Below the pieces are notes generated by a model. That model was not told the DNA's origin. It ran no database searches and saw only the letters and a program-made list of their open reading frames with translations. A program made the position numbers and the translations under genes. From NCBI RefSeq assembly GCF_027988105.1, contig NZ_JAQJZJ010000001.1, forward strand, positions 372,001-436,000: a DNA stretch of 64,000 nt, in the 5' to 3' direction. Below, piece by piece: positions 1 through 9,745 of this stretch; position 1 is the stretch's first letter, and each line of letters starts with the position of its first letter. The stretch is from Pseudomonas aestuarii (lineage in GTDB: Bacteria > Pseudomonadota > Gammaproteobacteria > Pseudomonadales > Pseudomonadaceae).

Positions 1-178
1 TGTGCGGTATGGCCGATGAGCCGGGGATAAAGTCTGGGCCGACGTCATCGCACTGAAAGCTGGGCCTGTCACTGCCCGGGATTTACGGCGGCACGCGCGC
101 TGGGTGTGGCGGCGGTAGGGCGGTCGATCCAGCTGTGCTAGGCTGGTCGCCCTTTTTTAGCCCCAGCGGAGCCTTTGC

Positions 179-796
179 ATGTCCGAACTCACTCTTTCCA
201 CTGACGAAACCCGCGTCAGCTACGGCATCGGTCGTCAACTTGGCGGTCAGTTGCGCGACAATCCGCCGCCGGGTGCCAGCCTGGAAGCCATCATCGCGGG
301 CATCTCCGATGCTTTCGCCGGGCTGCCAAGCCGTGTCAGCGAGGCCGATCTGACGGCCAGCTTCAAGGTAATCCGTGATGTCATGCAGGCTCAGGCTCAG
401 GCCCAGGCCGAAGCCGCGGCAGGCGCCGGTCTGGCCTTCCTCGCCGAGAATGCCAAGCGTGATGGCATCACCGTATTGGCTTCCGGCCTGCAGTACGAAG
501 TGCTGAACACTGGCGCAGGTGCGGTGCCGACGCACGAAGACACCATTCGCGCTCACTACCATGGCACTCTGATCGACGGTACTGTCTTCGACAGCTCCTA
601 TGATCGTGGTCAGCCGGCTGAGTTTCCGGTTGGCGGCGTGATCGCTGGCTGGACCGAGGCCCTGCAGCTGATGAATGCCGGCAGCAAATGGCGTCTGTAC
701 GTGCCGAGCGAGCTGGCCTACGGCGAGCAAGGCGTTGGCAGCATCCCGCCGCACAGCGTGCTGGTGTTCGACGTCGAGCTGCTGGAAGTTCTCTAA
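179..796 (+). CDS. fklB: FKBP-type peptidyl-prolyl cis-trans isomerase, FklB type
   Basis: The 205-residue product is a prolyl isomerase that catalyses cis-trans rotation of Xaa-Pro bonds during protein folding. Residues 1-100 form the helical dimerisation domain typical of FklB/FKBP22 proteins, including an Ala/Gln-rich stretch near residues 70-80 (QAQAQAQAEAAAGAG). The FKBP catalytic domain follows at about 105-205, with recognisable signatures GTVFDSS, FPVGGVI.GW and ELAYGEQGVG.IPP. No signal peptide is visible, so a cytoplasmic location is likely. The length matches E. coli FklB (about 206 aa). The ATG at 179 is preceded by a weak GCGGAG site. It is the first complete gene in the window and lies convergent to the small gene that follows. 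It is distinct from the SlpA-type FKBP gene at 13108. Confidence 0.95.
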   Translation: MSELTLSTDETRVSYGIGRQLGGQLRDNPPPGASLEAIIAGISDAFAGLPSRVSEADLTASFKVIRDVMQAQAQAQAEAAAGAGLAFLAENAKRDGITVLASGLQYEVLNTGAGAVPTHEDTIRAHYHGTLIDGTVFDSSYDRGQPAEFPVGGVIAGWTEALQLMNAGSKWRLYVPSELAYGEQGVGSIPPHSVLVFDVELLEVL

Positions 797-885
797 GCGG
801 CGCTCCGTGGGGGGATGACGCTCTGCTCATCCACCCTGCGTTCGTCCCGTCGTCCGGCTGCATCGGCGGACGTGATATCGCTGTG

Positions 886-1113
886 TCACGGGCGCAATGC
901 CCGTGCATAGCAGTAAAGAAACAGGTTGCGCACCAATTCCTTGAGTACCAGCGGCTCGCTGGAGTTCAGCTCATGCAGGTCCAGGTCGCCTTGATCGCGT
1001 AGATCATCCAGCGCTTGTTCTTCCAGTACCGCGCAAACTTCGCCGGTGTTGCGATTGAGAATGCGCAGGTAAGGCTGTGGTCGGTCCAGCCAGGCATCGA
1101 TCAAGTAGGTCAT
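886..1113 (-). CDS. conserved 75-aa Pseudomonas protein (PA4570-like), function unknown
   Basis: This is a 75-residue acidic protein with no signal peptide or membrane segment. It reads as one compact domain (MTYLIDAWLDRP..., ending LYCYARALRP), with a predicted central helix rich in Asp, Glu and Leu. The ATG at 1113 has a good AAGGGAG ribosome site about seven bases upstream. It sits between fklB and ispB, where PAO1 carries the hypothetical gene PA4570, and I think it is that orthologue. I recognise no enzymatic motif and do not assign a function. Confidence 0.8.
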   Translation of the reverse strand: MTYLIDAWLDRPQPYLRILNRNTGEVCAVLEEQALDDLRDQGDLDLHELNSSEPLVLKELVRNLFLYCYARALRP

Positions 1114-1195
1114 GACTCATCTCCCTTCAAGTGGTCTGATGAGAATAATTCCTATTCAATTAATAGCAAGTACTAATCGCTGCCTCTTGTCGTGC

Positions 1196-1224
1196 AATAA
1201 AAAGCCCGTCGCATGGACGGGCTC
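1196..1224 (-). terminator. rho-independent terminator of ispB
   Basis: On the minus strand a perfect 8-bp stem (AGCCCGTC pairing with GACGGGCT, 1203-1210 and 1216-1223) with a 5-base loop is followed by CTTTTTATT. It lies about 20 bases past the ispB stop codon. Confidence 0.85.
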
Positions 1225-1242
1225 TGTTTGCCGCATCAGGCG

Positions 1243-2211
1243 TCAGTGGGTGCGGGCGACGGCGAAGCGGCTCAGCTCGATCAGGGCATCGCGGTATTCG
1301 CTTGCGGGTAGGGCATCGAGGCAGGCGATGGCGCGCTCGGCGTAGTCACGGGCTTGCTGGGCGGTGTAGTCCAGGGCACCGGCGGCTTCCACGGCATTGC
1401 GAATGCTTTCCAGATCCTCGATGCCGCCTTTCTGAATCGCCTGGCGCACCAGGGCGGCCTGTTCGGCAGTGCCTTCGCGCATGCAGTAGATCAGCGGCAG
1501 GGTCGGTTTACCCTCGGCCAGGTCGTCGCCGACATTCTTGCCCAGGGTCGTGGCATCGCCACGGTAGTCGAGCAGGTCGTCAACCAGTTGGAAGGCCACC
1601 CCGAGGTTGTCGCCAAAAGTACGCAGGGCTTCGGTCTGCTCGGCCGAGGCGCCGGCCAGGGCGGCGGCGCTGTGGGTCGAGGCCTCGAACAGCATCGCGG
1701 TCTTGCCGCGGATGACTTCCATATAGGTTTCTTCGGTGGTGCTGGCGTCGCGAATCTTCGACAGTTGCAGCACTTCACCTTCGGCGATGACCCGGGTGGC
1801 CCGGGAGAGGATCTTCATCACCGGCATCGAGCCGAGTTCGACCATCATCTCGAAGGAGCGCGAATAGAGGAAGTCGCCAACCAGTACGCTAGGGGCGTTG
1901 CCCCACTGGGCGTTGGCAGTGCTGCGGCCGCGGCGCATGTCGGACATGTCGACCACATCGTCGTGCAGCAGGGTGGCGGTATGCAGGAACTCGATAGTGG
2001 CGGCGAGCAAGCGCAGTCTGTCGTCCTGCAGGCCCAGGGCCTTGCCGCTGAGCAGCACCAGCAACGGGCGCAGGCGTTTGCCGCCAGCGGAAATGATGTA
2101 GTCGCCGATCTTTCCCACCAGCGGCACGCGCGAGACGAGTTGTTGGCGGATGATGCCGTCGACGGCGGTGAAGTCATCCGCCACCACATGGTAGAAAGCC
2201 TGGGGTTGCAT
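1243..2211 (-). CDS. ispB: octaprenyl diphosphate synthase (all-trans polyprenyl synthase)
   Basis: IspB adds isopentenyl diphosphate units to farnesyl diphosphate to make the long polyprenyl side chain of ubiquinone. The 322-residue protein has both Asp-rich motifs of trans-prenyl synthases: DDVVD about residues 85-89 and DDLLD about 212-216. It also has GGKRLRP near residue 47 and KNVGDDLAEGKPTLP near 226. The ATG at 2211 begins MQPQAFY, the usual Pseudomonas start. A GTG at 2220 is in frame and closer to GAGGAG (2224-2229), so it cannot be excluded. The gene is divergent from rplU-rpmA, a common arrangement in Proteobacteria, and the two sides share the 2212-2457 promoter region. Confidence 0.96.
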   Translation of the reverse strand: MQPQAFYHVVADDFTAVDGIIRQQLVSRVPLVGKIGDYIISAGGKRLRPLLVLLSGKALGLQDDRLRLLAATIEFLHTATLLHDDVVDMSDMRRGRSTANAQWGNAPSVLVGDFLYSRSFEMMVELGSMPVMKILSRATRVIAEGEVLQLSKIRDASTTEETYMEVIRGKTAMLFEASTHSAAALAGASAEQTEALRTFGDNLGVAFQLVDDLLDYRGDATTLGKNVGDDLAEGKPTLPLIYCMREGTAEQAALVRQAIQKGGIEDLESIRNAVEAAGALDYTAQQARDYAERAIACLDALPASEYRDALIELSRFAVARTH

Positions 2212-2290
2212 CAGCGGCACGTGCTCCTCATAGGTTGCGCGGCATGCTATGGGGCGGGGTAGGGGCTGTCAAGGCAAGTGGTCGAGGGTG

Positions 2291-2319
2291 TTGCGTCGTG
2301 GCGGTGGCTTGCGTACAAT
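2291..2319 (+). promoter_or_regulatory. sigma70 promoter of rplU-rpmA
   Basis: A TTGCGT -35 element (2291-2296) and TACAAT -10 element (2314-2319) are separated by exactly 17 bases. Transcription from here would give an untranslated leader of about 130 bases before rplU at 2458. Confidence 0.75.
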
Positions 2320-2457
2320 CGCGCACCCTGAACTTCCCCCTGGGTATTTCCCTGACTTACGCAATTGCAAGGGTGTCTTATCCGGCCCCGAGCAGCCATG
2401 CCAGCCGATAACTCTTTCTATAAAGCGCTGGGTGAGCAGGATTAACGGAGATTTACC

Positions 2458-2769
2458 ATGTACGCAGTGATTGTTACTGGTGGCAAGCAATACAAGGTCA
2501 CCGAAGGCGAATTCCTCAAGGTCGAAAAGCTTGAACTCGCCACTGGCGAGGCCATTACTTTTGATCGCGTGTTGTTGGTCGGCAACGGCGACGACGTGCA
2601 AATCGGTGCGCCAGTTGTTGAAGGTGCCAAGGTTGTGGCTGAGGTCGTTGCACAAGGCCGTCACGACAAGGTCACCATCATCAAGTTCCGTCGTCGTAAG
2701 CACCATATGAAGCGTCAGGGCCACCGTCAGTGGTACACCGAGATCAAAATCACCGGTATTCAAGCCTGA
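2458..2769 (+). CDS. rplU: 50S ribosomal protein L21
   Basis: L21 is a 103-residue protein that binds 23S rRNA in the large subunit. The start [14 protein letters not shown] and the basic [14 protein letters not shown] segment near residues 75-90 are characteristic. The length is the family norm. The ATG at 2458 follows an AACGGAGAT ribosome site. It is transcribed with rpmA 39 bases downstream, as in nearly all bacteria, and the pair ends at the hairpin at 3083. Confidence 0.99.
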   Translation: MYAVIVTGGKQYKVTEGEFLKVEKLELATGEAITFDRVLLVGNGDDVQIGAPVVEGAKVVAEVVAQGRHDKVTIIKFRRRKHHMKRQGHRQWYTEIKITGIQA

Positions 2770-2808
2770 TTCGTTTCGGCCTGATCCTCTAATAGGAGTA
2801 TTGAACTC

Positions 2809-3066
2809 ATGGCACACAAAAAAGCTGGCGGTAGTACCCGCAACGGTCGCGACTCAGAAGCCAAACGCCTTGGCGTGAAGATGTATGGCGGCCAGAAAAT
2901 CATTCCTGGCAACATCATCGTGCGTCAGCGCGGTACCCAGTTCCACGCCGGTTACGGCGTAGGCATGGGTAAGGATCACACCCTCTTCGCGAAAATCGAA
3001 GGCGTGATCAAGTTTGAAGTAAAAGGCGCGTTCAACCGCCGTTACGTGAGCGTCGTTGCCGCTTAA
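2809..3066 (+). CDS. rpmA: 50S ribosomal protein L27
   Basis: L27 is an 85-residue large-subunit protein whose N-terminus reaches toward the peptidyl transferase centre. The start [17 protein letters not shown] and the segment [17 protein letters not shown] are diagnostic. An AATAGGAGTATT ribosome site precedes the ATG. It is the second gene of the rplU-rpmA unit and lies upstream of obgE, which also functions in large-subunit assembly. Confidence 0.99.
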   Translation: MAHKKAGGSTRNGRDSEAKRLGVKMYGGQKIIPGNIIVRQRGTQFHAGYGVGMGKDHTLFAKIEGVIKFEVKGAFNRRYVSVVAA

Positions 3067-3082
3067 TCGCGCGACTGCTGGG

Positions 3083-3114
3083 AAAGCCCCGTCCTTGCGA
3101 CGGGGCTTTTTTGT
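3083..3114 (+). terminator. rho-independent terminator of rplU-rpmA
   Basis: AAAGCCCCGTC pairs with GACGGGGCTTT around a short CTTGC loop, followed by TTTTTTGTTT, 17 bases after the rpmA stop. Confidence 0.92.
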
Positions 3115-3206
3115 TTCTGTATTCTTGGGGTTCTTGCCAAACTGTCCTGGGCGTAGCGTTCGATTTGAATGCAGGTCAATTTTGCAAGAACCTGGTTTTC
3201 TCGTTA

Positions 3207-3345
3207 GAACCTGTTCAAGGTCTCGCGAGCTAGAGTCCTGCAAGGCAAAAGCAGGCGAGGAAGCGGAGTTTACTGGTGTAAATGAGCATTCCGAGCCTGT
3301 TTTTAACGCGGCAGGGCCGACGCGCAGCAGACGTTGAGCCGGTTC
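3207..3345 (+). mobile_element. 139-bp MITE-like palindromic element with TTA direct flanks
   Basis: This non-coding element starts GAACCTGTTCAAGGTCT and ends AGACGTTGAGCCGGTTC, imperfect terminal inverted repeats of about 17 bp. Its centre is a long dyad: CAGGCGAGGAAGCGGAGTTT faces the complement read from about 3266 (GTAAATGAGCATTCCGAGCCTG). A TTA trinucleotide abuts each end (3204-3206 and 3346-3348), consistent with a target-site duplication. It carries no gene, so mobilisation in trans by an unseen transposase is inferred. It occupies most of the rpmA-obgE gap. Confidence 0.55.
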
Positions 3346-3349
3346 TTAG

Positions 3350-4603
<1,254 letters not shown>

Positions 4604-4613
4604 GCAACTTGTT

Positions 4614-4644
4614 GAACGCCGCTTAATTGCGGCGTTCTTGTCTT
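4614..4644 (+). terminator. terminator after obgE
   Basis: A perfect 9-bp stem GAACGCCGC (4614-4622) and GCGGCGTTC (4629-4637) around TTAATT is followed by TTGTCTT. The T tract is interrupted, so termination may be partial and proB may be read through. Confidence 0.7.
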
Positions 4645-4690
4645 GAGCCGAGTTATTCGTTGGGCGCTTTCTGGCTAAGGTTGGATGATC

Positions 4691-5809
4691 ATGCGTGACA
4701 AGGTGACCAGTGCGCGGCGCTGGGTGGTGAAGATCGGTAGTGCATTGCTTACCGCCGATGGGCGTGGTCTGGACCGTGCGGCCATGGCGGTGTGGGTCGA
4801 GCAGATGGTGGCCTTGCGTGCGCAGGGTGTGGAGCTGGTGCTGGTGTCCTCGGGTGCGGTGGCGGCGGGCATGAGTCGACTCGGTTGGAGCGCTCGGCCT
4901 AAGGCCATGCATGAACTGCAGGCGGCCGCTGCCATTGGTCAGATGGTGCTGATTCAGGCCTGGGAGTCGAGTTTCGGTGAGCATGCGCGGCGCACGGCGC
5001 AGATTCTCCTGACCCATGACGACCTGTCGGATCGCAAGCGCTATCTCAATGCGCGCAGCACCTTGCGGACTCTGGTCGAGCTGGATGTGATTCCGGTGAT
5101 CAACGAGAACGATACGGTGGTCACCGATGAGATTCGCTTTGGCGACAACGATACCTTGGCGGCGTTGGTGGCCAATCTGGTCGAGGCCGATCTGCTGGTC
5201 ATCCTGACTGATCGCGACGGCATGTATACCGCCGACCCGCGGCATAATCCCGATGCCGAGTTGATTTACGAGGCGCGCGCGGATGACCCGGCGCTGGATG
5301 CCGTGGCCAGTGGTGCGGGTGGGGCGCTGGGGCGTGGCGGCATGCAGACCAAGCTGCGCGCGGCGCGGCTGGCGGCCCGTTCCGGTGCGCACACGGTGAT
5401 TGTCGGTGGCGCCATCGAGCAGGTGTTGGCGCGGCTCAAGGCGGGTGAGCGCCTGGGGACTCTGCTGGCGCCCGAGCGGGGTCTGCTGGCGGCACGCAAG
5501 CAGTGGCTGGCCGGGCATCTGCAGACCCGTGGCACCCTGGTGCTGGATGCGGGGGCGGTCAAGGCCTTGGCGACCGGGCGCAAGAGTCTGTTGCCGGTTG
5601 GGGTTCGGGCGCTCCAGGGGAGCTTCCGGCGTGGCGAGATGGTGATCTGTGTCGATCCAGAGGGGCGTGAAATCGCCCGTGGCCTGGCCAATTACAGTGC
5701 GCTCGAGGCGCAGAAAATCATCGGTCAGTCGTCGGATGCCATCGAAAGGTTGCTCGGTTACATCGATGAGCCCGAGTTGATCCATCGAGATAATCTGATT
5801 CTGGTCTGA
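4691..5809 (+). CDS. proB: glutamate 5-kinase
   Basis: ProB phosphorylates glutamate to gamma-glutamyl phosphate, the first and feedback-controlled step of proline synthesis. The 372-residue protein has an amino-acid kinase domain (about 1-260) with [34 protein letters not shown] and [11 protein letters not shown]. The C-terminal PUA domain lies at about 280-368. The ATG at 4691 is preferred over 4685 because AAGG (4677-4680) is ten bases upstream and MRDKVT is the usual N-terminus. It lies 87 bases after obgE, as in other pseudomonads. Confidence 0.97.
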   Translation: MRDKVTSARRWVVKIGSALLTADGRGLDRAAMAVWVEQMVALRAQGVELVLVSSGAVAAGMSRLGWSARPKAMHELQAAAAIGQMVLIQAWESSFGEHARRTAQILLTHDDLSDRKRYLNARSTLRTLVELDVIPVINENDTVVTDEIRFGDNDTLAALVANLVEADLLVILTDRDGMYTADPRHNPDAELIYEARADDPALDAVASGAGGALGRGGMQTKLRAARLAARSGAHTVIVGGAIEQVLARLKAGERLGTLLAPERGLLAARKQWLAGHLQTRGTLVLDAGAVKALATGRKSLLPVGVRALQGSFRRGEMVICVDPEGREIARGLANYSALEAQKIIGQSSDAIERLLGYIDEPELIHRDNLILV

Positions 5810-5819
5810 GGGTGTAGTA

Positions 5820-6284
5820 ATGCGAATGCTCAAGGGATTGCTGGGTGCGCTGATGGTGCTGCCGATGTACGCATCGGCCGAGCAGATAGGTGAAGTGTCC
5901 ACGGTGTTCAAGTTGATGGGGCCGAACGACAAGATCGTGGTCGAGGCCTTCGATGATCCCAAGGTGGCGGGTGTCACCTGCTATCTGTCGCGCGCCAAGA
6001 CCGGTGGGGTCAAGGGTGGCCTGGGCCTGGCGGAGGATCGTGCCGAGGCCTCGATCGCCTGTCGTCAGGTCGGGCCGGTCAGCTTCAGGGATGAGCTGGA
6101 AGAGGGCGAAGAGGTGTTTCGCGAGCGCACCTCGCTGGTGTTCAAGACCATGCAGGTGGTGCGTTTCTTCGATGAAAAGCGCAACACCCTGGTCTATCTG
6201 GTGTACAGCGATCGAGTGATCGAGGGCAGTCCGCAGAACGCGGTAACCGCTATTCCGATCATGCCCTGGCCGGAAAAGCGCTGA
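5820..6284 (+). CDS. creA: CreA family periplasmic protein
   Basis: This 154-residue protein begins with a cleavable signal peptide ([14 protein letters not shown], then EQ). The mature part carries the CreA family hallmarks: [19 protein letters not shown] near the start, two cysteines (CYLS and IACRQ), and a [19 protein letters not shown] core. CreA proteins are conserved periplasmic proteins of unknown biochemical role. The gene lies 10 bases after proB and is likely cotranscribed. PAO1 has the same gene (PA4564) here. Confidence 0.85.
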   Translation: MRMLKGLLGALMVLPMYASAEQIGEVSTVFKLMGPNDKIVVEAFDDPKVAGVTCYLSRAKTGGVKGGLGLAEDRAEASIACRQVGPVSFRDELEEGEEVFRERTSLVFKTMQVVRFFDEKRNTLVYLVYSDRVIEGSPQNAVTAIPIMPWPEKR

Positions 6285-6325
6285 GCCTGCTCATGTCTCG
6301 AGTCTGGGTGATCCGTGTGGCTGCC

Positions 6326-6502
6326 GATGGGTATCGCTACGCTCCATCCTAAAAAGCACTGAGGCTGCCCCTCCGCAGGATGGCGTTGAGCGCAGCGATA
6401 CCCATCACAACGATCTGCGGCTAATCAATAAAGCCCGGCGGTTGCACAGCCGCTCGATGGGTATCGCTGTGCTCAAACCTACGCGGCCCGCCACATTCTA
6501 CG
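6326..6502. repeat. REPIN (6326-6406) plus single REP (6456-6502)
   Basis: GATGGGTATCGCTACGCTCCATCCT and AGGATGGCGTTGAGCGCAGCGATACCCATC face each other around a 30-base spacer. A further single arm follows at 6456. They belong to the same family as the repeats around 30.1, 41.5, 50.9 and 51.7-52.0 kb. The gap between creA and rpsT (6285-6653) contains nothing else except the rpsT terminator. Confidence 0.85.
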
Positions 6503-6594
6503 AAAGCGCTACGACTGCCGCATCCCGTGAAAGCCTCCAGCCCATGGGCGCCGGTTGTGCGTTGAGGGTGAGTCGCTAGCCGTTTCGCAGGCAA

Positions 6595-6624
6595 TAAAAA
6601 ACCGACCATGAGGTCGGTTTTTTA
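6595..6624 (-). terminator. terminator of rpsT
   Basis: AAAAAACCGACC and GGTCGGTTTTTT pair around ATGA/TCAT, giving T runs on both strands. It lies about 30 bases past the rpsT stop and could work in both directions. Confidence 0.9.
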
Positions 6625-6653
6625 AGAACAAGCAGTAAAGCGCGAATCGCTTA

Positions 6654-6932
6654 TTAGGCGGCTGCGGCTTCGCTGAGGGCCTTGATGTGGCCATTCAGGC
6701 GGCTTTTATGACGCGCTGCTTTGTTCTTGTGGATGATGCCTTTGTCGGCCATGCGGTCGATGATCGGCACAGCCAGGGTGTAAGCGGTTTTTGCTACGTC
6801 AAGATCTTTGGCGTCGATAGCCTTGACCACGTTCTTGATGTAGGTACGGACCATGGAGCGCTGGCTGGCGTTATGGCTACGACGCTTCTCAGCCTGTTTG
6901 GCGCGTTTTTTGGCAGAAGGTGTATTGGCCAC
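6654..6932 (-). CDS. rpsT: 30S ribosomal protein S20
   Basis: S20 binds 16S rRNA early in small-subunit assembly. The 92-residue protein starts [20 protein letters not shown] and continues with the usual basic helices. The start is judged to be the GTG at 6932, because GAGGAG (6940-6945) lies seven bases upstream and the protein then matches the family N-terminus. A TTG at 6938 is in frame but only two bases from the ribosome site. A weak non-ATG start is also known for S20 in E. coli, where it is tied to translational autoregulation. The gene is divergent from murJ. Confidence 0.98.
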   Translation of the reverse strand: MANTPSAKKRAKQAEKRRSHNASQRSMVRTYIKNVVKAIDAKDLDVAKTAYTLAVPIIDRMADKGIIHKNKAARHKSRLNGHIKALSEAAAA

Positions 6933-6978
6933 CGTCAAGCTCCTCGAAATCTGGGGTTACTAACAAATAAGGCCGCGA

Positions 6979-7007
6979 ATCATGCCGAGGCCTCTGCTCA
7001 TTGTCAA
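6979..7007 (-). promoter_or_regulatory. sigma70 promoter of rpsT
   Basis: On the minus strand a consensus TTGACA (7002-7007) and CATGAT (6979-6984) are separated by 17 bases. Transcription would start about 40 bases before the rpsT start codon. Confidence 0.85.
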
Positions 7008-7131
7008 GCCTATTGGCTTGGATCTTCTTGCTGTCTGTCGGCTGGTCGCCAACAATCGACGGCACACCGCTTGCTCTACCCAGTATCCATGCGGGTCGGT
7101 AAACTCGGCGACCTTTTCTAAGGGGTTACAT

Positions 7132-8676
7132 ATGTCCGAGCGTACCGGGAAGGGCGGCTTGTTACGTTCCAGCGCGGTGGTCAGTGTAATGACCCTGTTA
7201 TCGCGTGTGTTGGGCATGATACGCGATATGGTGGTTGCCGCCTATTTCGGTTCGGGTTCGGCGGCCGATGCGTTCTTCATTGCCTTCAAGATTCCCAACT
7301 TTCTGCGCCGGTTATTTGCCGAGGGTGCCTTTGCCCAGGCGTTTGTCCCGGTGCTTTCGGAATACCGGACGCAACGCAGTCTGGCCGAGGTCAAGCAGCT
7401 GGTCGACCGCACCGCGGGCTACCTGGGGCTGACGTTGACCGCACTGACCTCCCTGGGGGTGGTGGGCTCGCCTTATCTGATCATGCTGTTCGCGCCCGGT
7501 TTCCGCAGCGATCCGGCCAAGCTCGCGTTGGCGGGGGACCTGCTGCAGATCACCTTTCCCTATTTGCTGCTGATTTCGCTCACGGCCTTTTCTGGCGGGA
7601 TATTGAACGCCTACGGGCGTTTCGCCGTGCCCTCGTTTACCCCGGTACTGCTGAATATCTGCATGATCGGCGCGGCCATTTACCTGACGCCCTATTTCGA
7701 CCAGCCGATCATGGCGCTGGCCTGGGGGGTGCTGATCGCCGGGGTTGCCCAGTTGCTGTTCCAGTTGCCGTTCCTGGCCCGGATCAAGTTGCTGCCCACG
7801 CCCAAGGTGCACCGCGACGAGGGTGTGCGGCGGATCATGCTGTTGATGGTGCCGGCGCTGTTCGGGGTGTCGGTCAGCCAGATCAACCTGCTGCTCGATA
7901 CCGTGCTCGCCTCATTGCTGCAGACCGGCAGCGTGTCCTGGCTGTATTACGCCGACCGTCTGTCCGAACTGCCCCTGGGGGCGTTCGGTATCGCCATTGG
8001 TACGGTGATTCTGCCGAGTCTGTCGCGCCAGCACGCCGGCGATGATCCCAAGGCATTTTCGGCCACCATCGACTGGGCCTTGCGCATGGTGTTGCTGCTC
8101 GGGGTGCCGGCGGCGCTGGCACTGGCGATCCTGGCCGAGCCCTTGATCGCCACGTTGTTTCATTACGGGGCGATGACCGAGCGTGACGTGCTGCAGTCGG
8201 CCGCCGCGCTTCGGGCCTATTCGCTTGGCGTGCTGGCCTTCATGTTGATCAAGGTGCTGGCGCCGGCGTTCTTCGCTCGGCAGGACCTGAAAACCCCGGT
8301 GCGGATCGCGATCATCTGCATGGTGGCGAACATGGTGTTCAACCTGATTTTGATCTGGCCCTTGAAGCATGTTGGCCTGGCGCTGGCGACCTCGCTGTCG
8401 TCGTTACTCAATACCGTGCTGCTGTTCTGGGGGCTGTACAAGATTGGCGTGTATCGCCCTGCGCCGGGCTGGGGTTTGTATGGCCTGCGCCTGTTGGGCG
8501 CCTGTGCGGCCATGGTGGCACTGGTCTGGTGGTTGAATGTGGCGCCGGCCGAGTGGTTCGTCTGGGGCTGGCAGCAGCGCGTGCTCTGGTTGAGCCTGCT
8601 GGTCGGCGGCGGTCTGCTGGCGTTTGTCGCGGCCTTGCTGGCGTTGGGGCTGCGCCTGCGGCATCTGCGTCATTGA
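7132..8676 (+). CDS. murJ: lipid II flippase MurJ (MviN)
   Basis: MurJ moves lipid II, the peptidoglycan precursor, across the inner membrane. The 514-residue protein has about 14 hydrophobic segments of the MOP/MATE superfamily. The N-terminal signature is SVMTLLSRVLGMIRDMVVAAYFG, shown here in part, and ADAFFIAFKIPNFLRRLFAEG follows. The ATG at 7132 has AAGGGG at 7120-7125. Upstream in-frame codons to 6982 lack a ribosome site and the family N-terminus. The gene is divergent from rpsT and followed by ribF, as in PAO1. Confidence 0.96.
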   Translation: MSERTGKGGLLRSSAVVSVMTLLSRVLGMIRDMVVAAYFGSGSAADAFFIAFKIPNFLRRLFAEGAFAQAFVPVLSEYRTQRSLAEVKQLVDRTAGYLGLTLTALTSLGVVGSPYLIMLFAPGFRSDPAKLALAGDLLQITFPYLLLISLTAFSGGILNAYGRFAVPSFTPVLLNICMIGAAIYLTPYFDQPIMALAWGVLIAGVAQLLFQLPFLARIKLLPTPKVHRDEGVRRIMLLMVPALFGVSVSQINLLLDTVLASLLQTGSVSWLYYADRLSELPLGAFGIAIGTVILPSLSRQHAGDDPKAFSATIDWALRMVLLLGVPAALALAILAEPLIATLFHYGAMTERDVLQSAAALRAYSLGVLAFMLIKVLAPAFFARQDLKTPVRIAIICMVANMVFNLILIWPLKHVGLALATSLSSLLNTVLLFWGLYKIGVYRPAPGWGLYGLRLLGACAAMVALVWWLNVAPAEWFVWGWQQRVLWLSLLVGGGLLAFVAALLALGLRLRHLRH

Positions 8677-8762
8677 TCCACTAGTGGCCTCTTGTGGCTG
8701 GGTTTGAGTGCGGCATTGTGCTTGTCTGCCGATCGCCCCTACGCCCGAGGGCCGAGCATGGG

Positions 8763-8768
8763 TATAAT
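8763..8768 (+). promoter_or_regulatory. putative -10 element of the ribF-ileS-lspA-fkpB unit
   Basis: A consensus TATAAT lies 29 bases before the ribF start codon. No convincing -35 element stands 16-18 bases upstream, so only the -10 is reported. Confidence 0.5.
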
Positions 8769-8796
8769 CGGCCACTTTATGAGCAAGAAGCGCGTT

Positions 8797-9735
8797 ATGC
8801 AGCTGGTTCGAGGCCTACACAACCTGCGGCCCCAGCATCGGGGCTGTGTCGCCACTATTGGCAATTTCGACGGCGTCCATCGTGGCCATCAGGCCATTCT
8901 GGCGCGTTTGCGTGAGCGCGCGGCCGAGTTGGCGCTGCCCAGTTGCGTGGTGATTTTCGAGCCGCAGCCGCGCGAGTTCTTTGGCCCCGACACGGCGCCA
9001 GCGCGCCTGACGCGTTTGCGCGACAAGCTCGCGTTGCTGGCCGCCGAAGGTGTCGATCGGGTGCTGTGCCTGAGCTTCAATCCGCGTTTGCGCGAGTTGA
9101 GCGCCGCCGAGTTCGTGCAGAAAGTCCTGATCGAGGGGCTGGATGTGCGGCATCTGGAGGTCGGTGACGACTTCCGCTTCGGTTGCGACCGGGTCGGCGA
9201 CTTCGCCTTTCTGGAGCAAGCCGGTGAGCGCCACGGCTTTACCGTCGAGGCTGCCGCCACGGTCGAGCTGGATGGCCTGCGCGTCAGCAGTACCGGGGTG
9301 CGCGAGGCCCTGGCCGCGGGCGACTTCGCCTTGGCCGAACACCTGCTCGGACGTCCATTCCAGATCGCCGGTCGCGTACTGCACGGGCAGAAGCTGGGGC
9401 GCCAGCTGGATGCGCCGACCGCCAATGTGCAGCTCAAGCGCAAACGCGTGCCACTGACCGGGGTGTACCTGGTCAGCACCGAAGTGGACGGTCAGCCGTG
9501 GCCAGGCGTCGCCAATATCGGCGTACGCCCGAGCGTGGCCGGCGATGGCAGTGCCCACCTCGAAGTGCATTTGTTGGATTTTGCCGGTGATCTGTATGGC
9601 CGGCGTTTGACGGTGGCATTCCACCACAAGCTGCGTGAAGAGCAGCGTTTCGCCTCCCTCGAGGCACTGAAGACGGCAATTGCTGCCGATATTGCCGCCG
9701 CCCGTGCCCATTGGCAGGGTCAACCGCTTAAGTGA
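8797..9735 (+). CDS. ribF: bifunctional riboflavin kinase / FAD synthetase
   Basis: RibF converts riboflavin to FMN and then FAD. The 312-residue protein has an N-terminal nucleotidyltransferase domain (about 15-185) with the ATP-binding signature [22 protein letters not shown] and [13 protein letters not shown]-terminal flavokinase domain follows (about 190-305) with [30 protein letters not shown] and HLLDF..DLYGR. The ATG at 8797 gives the usual Pseudomonas start [11 protein letters not shown]. It is followed 10 bases later by ileS, the standard ribF-ileS-lspA linkage. Confidence 0.97.
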   Translation: MQLVRGLHNLRPQHRGCVATIGNFDGVHRGHQAILARLRERAAELALPSCVVIFEPQPREFFGPDTAPARLTRLRDKLALLAAEGVDRVLCLSFNPRLRELSAAEFVQKVLIEGLDVRHLEVGDDFRFGCDRVGDFAFLEQAGERHGFTVEAAATVELDGLRVSSTGVREALAAGDFALAEHLLGRPFQIAGRVLHGQKLGRQLDAPTANVQLKRKRVPLTGVYLVSTEVDGQPWPGVANIGVRPSVAGDGSAHLEVHLLDFAGDLYGRRLTVAFHHKLREEQRFASLEALKTAIAADIAAARAHWQGQPLK

Positions 9736-9745
9736 AGAGCCTGAA

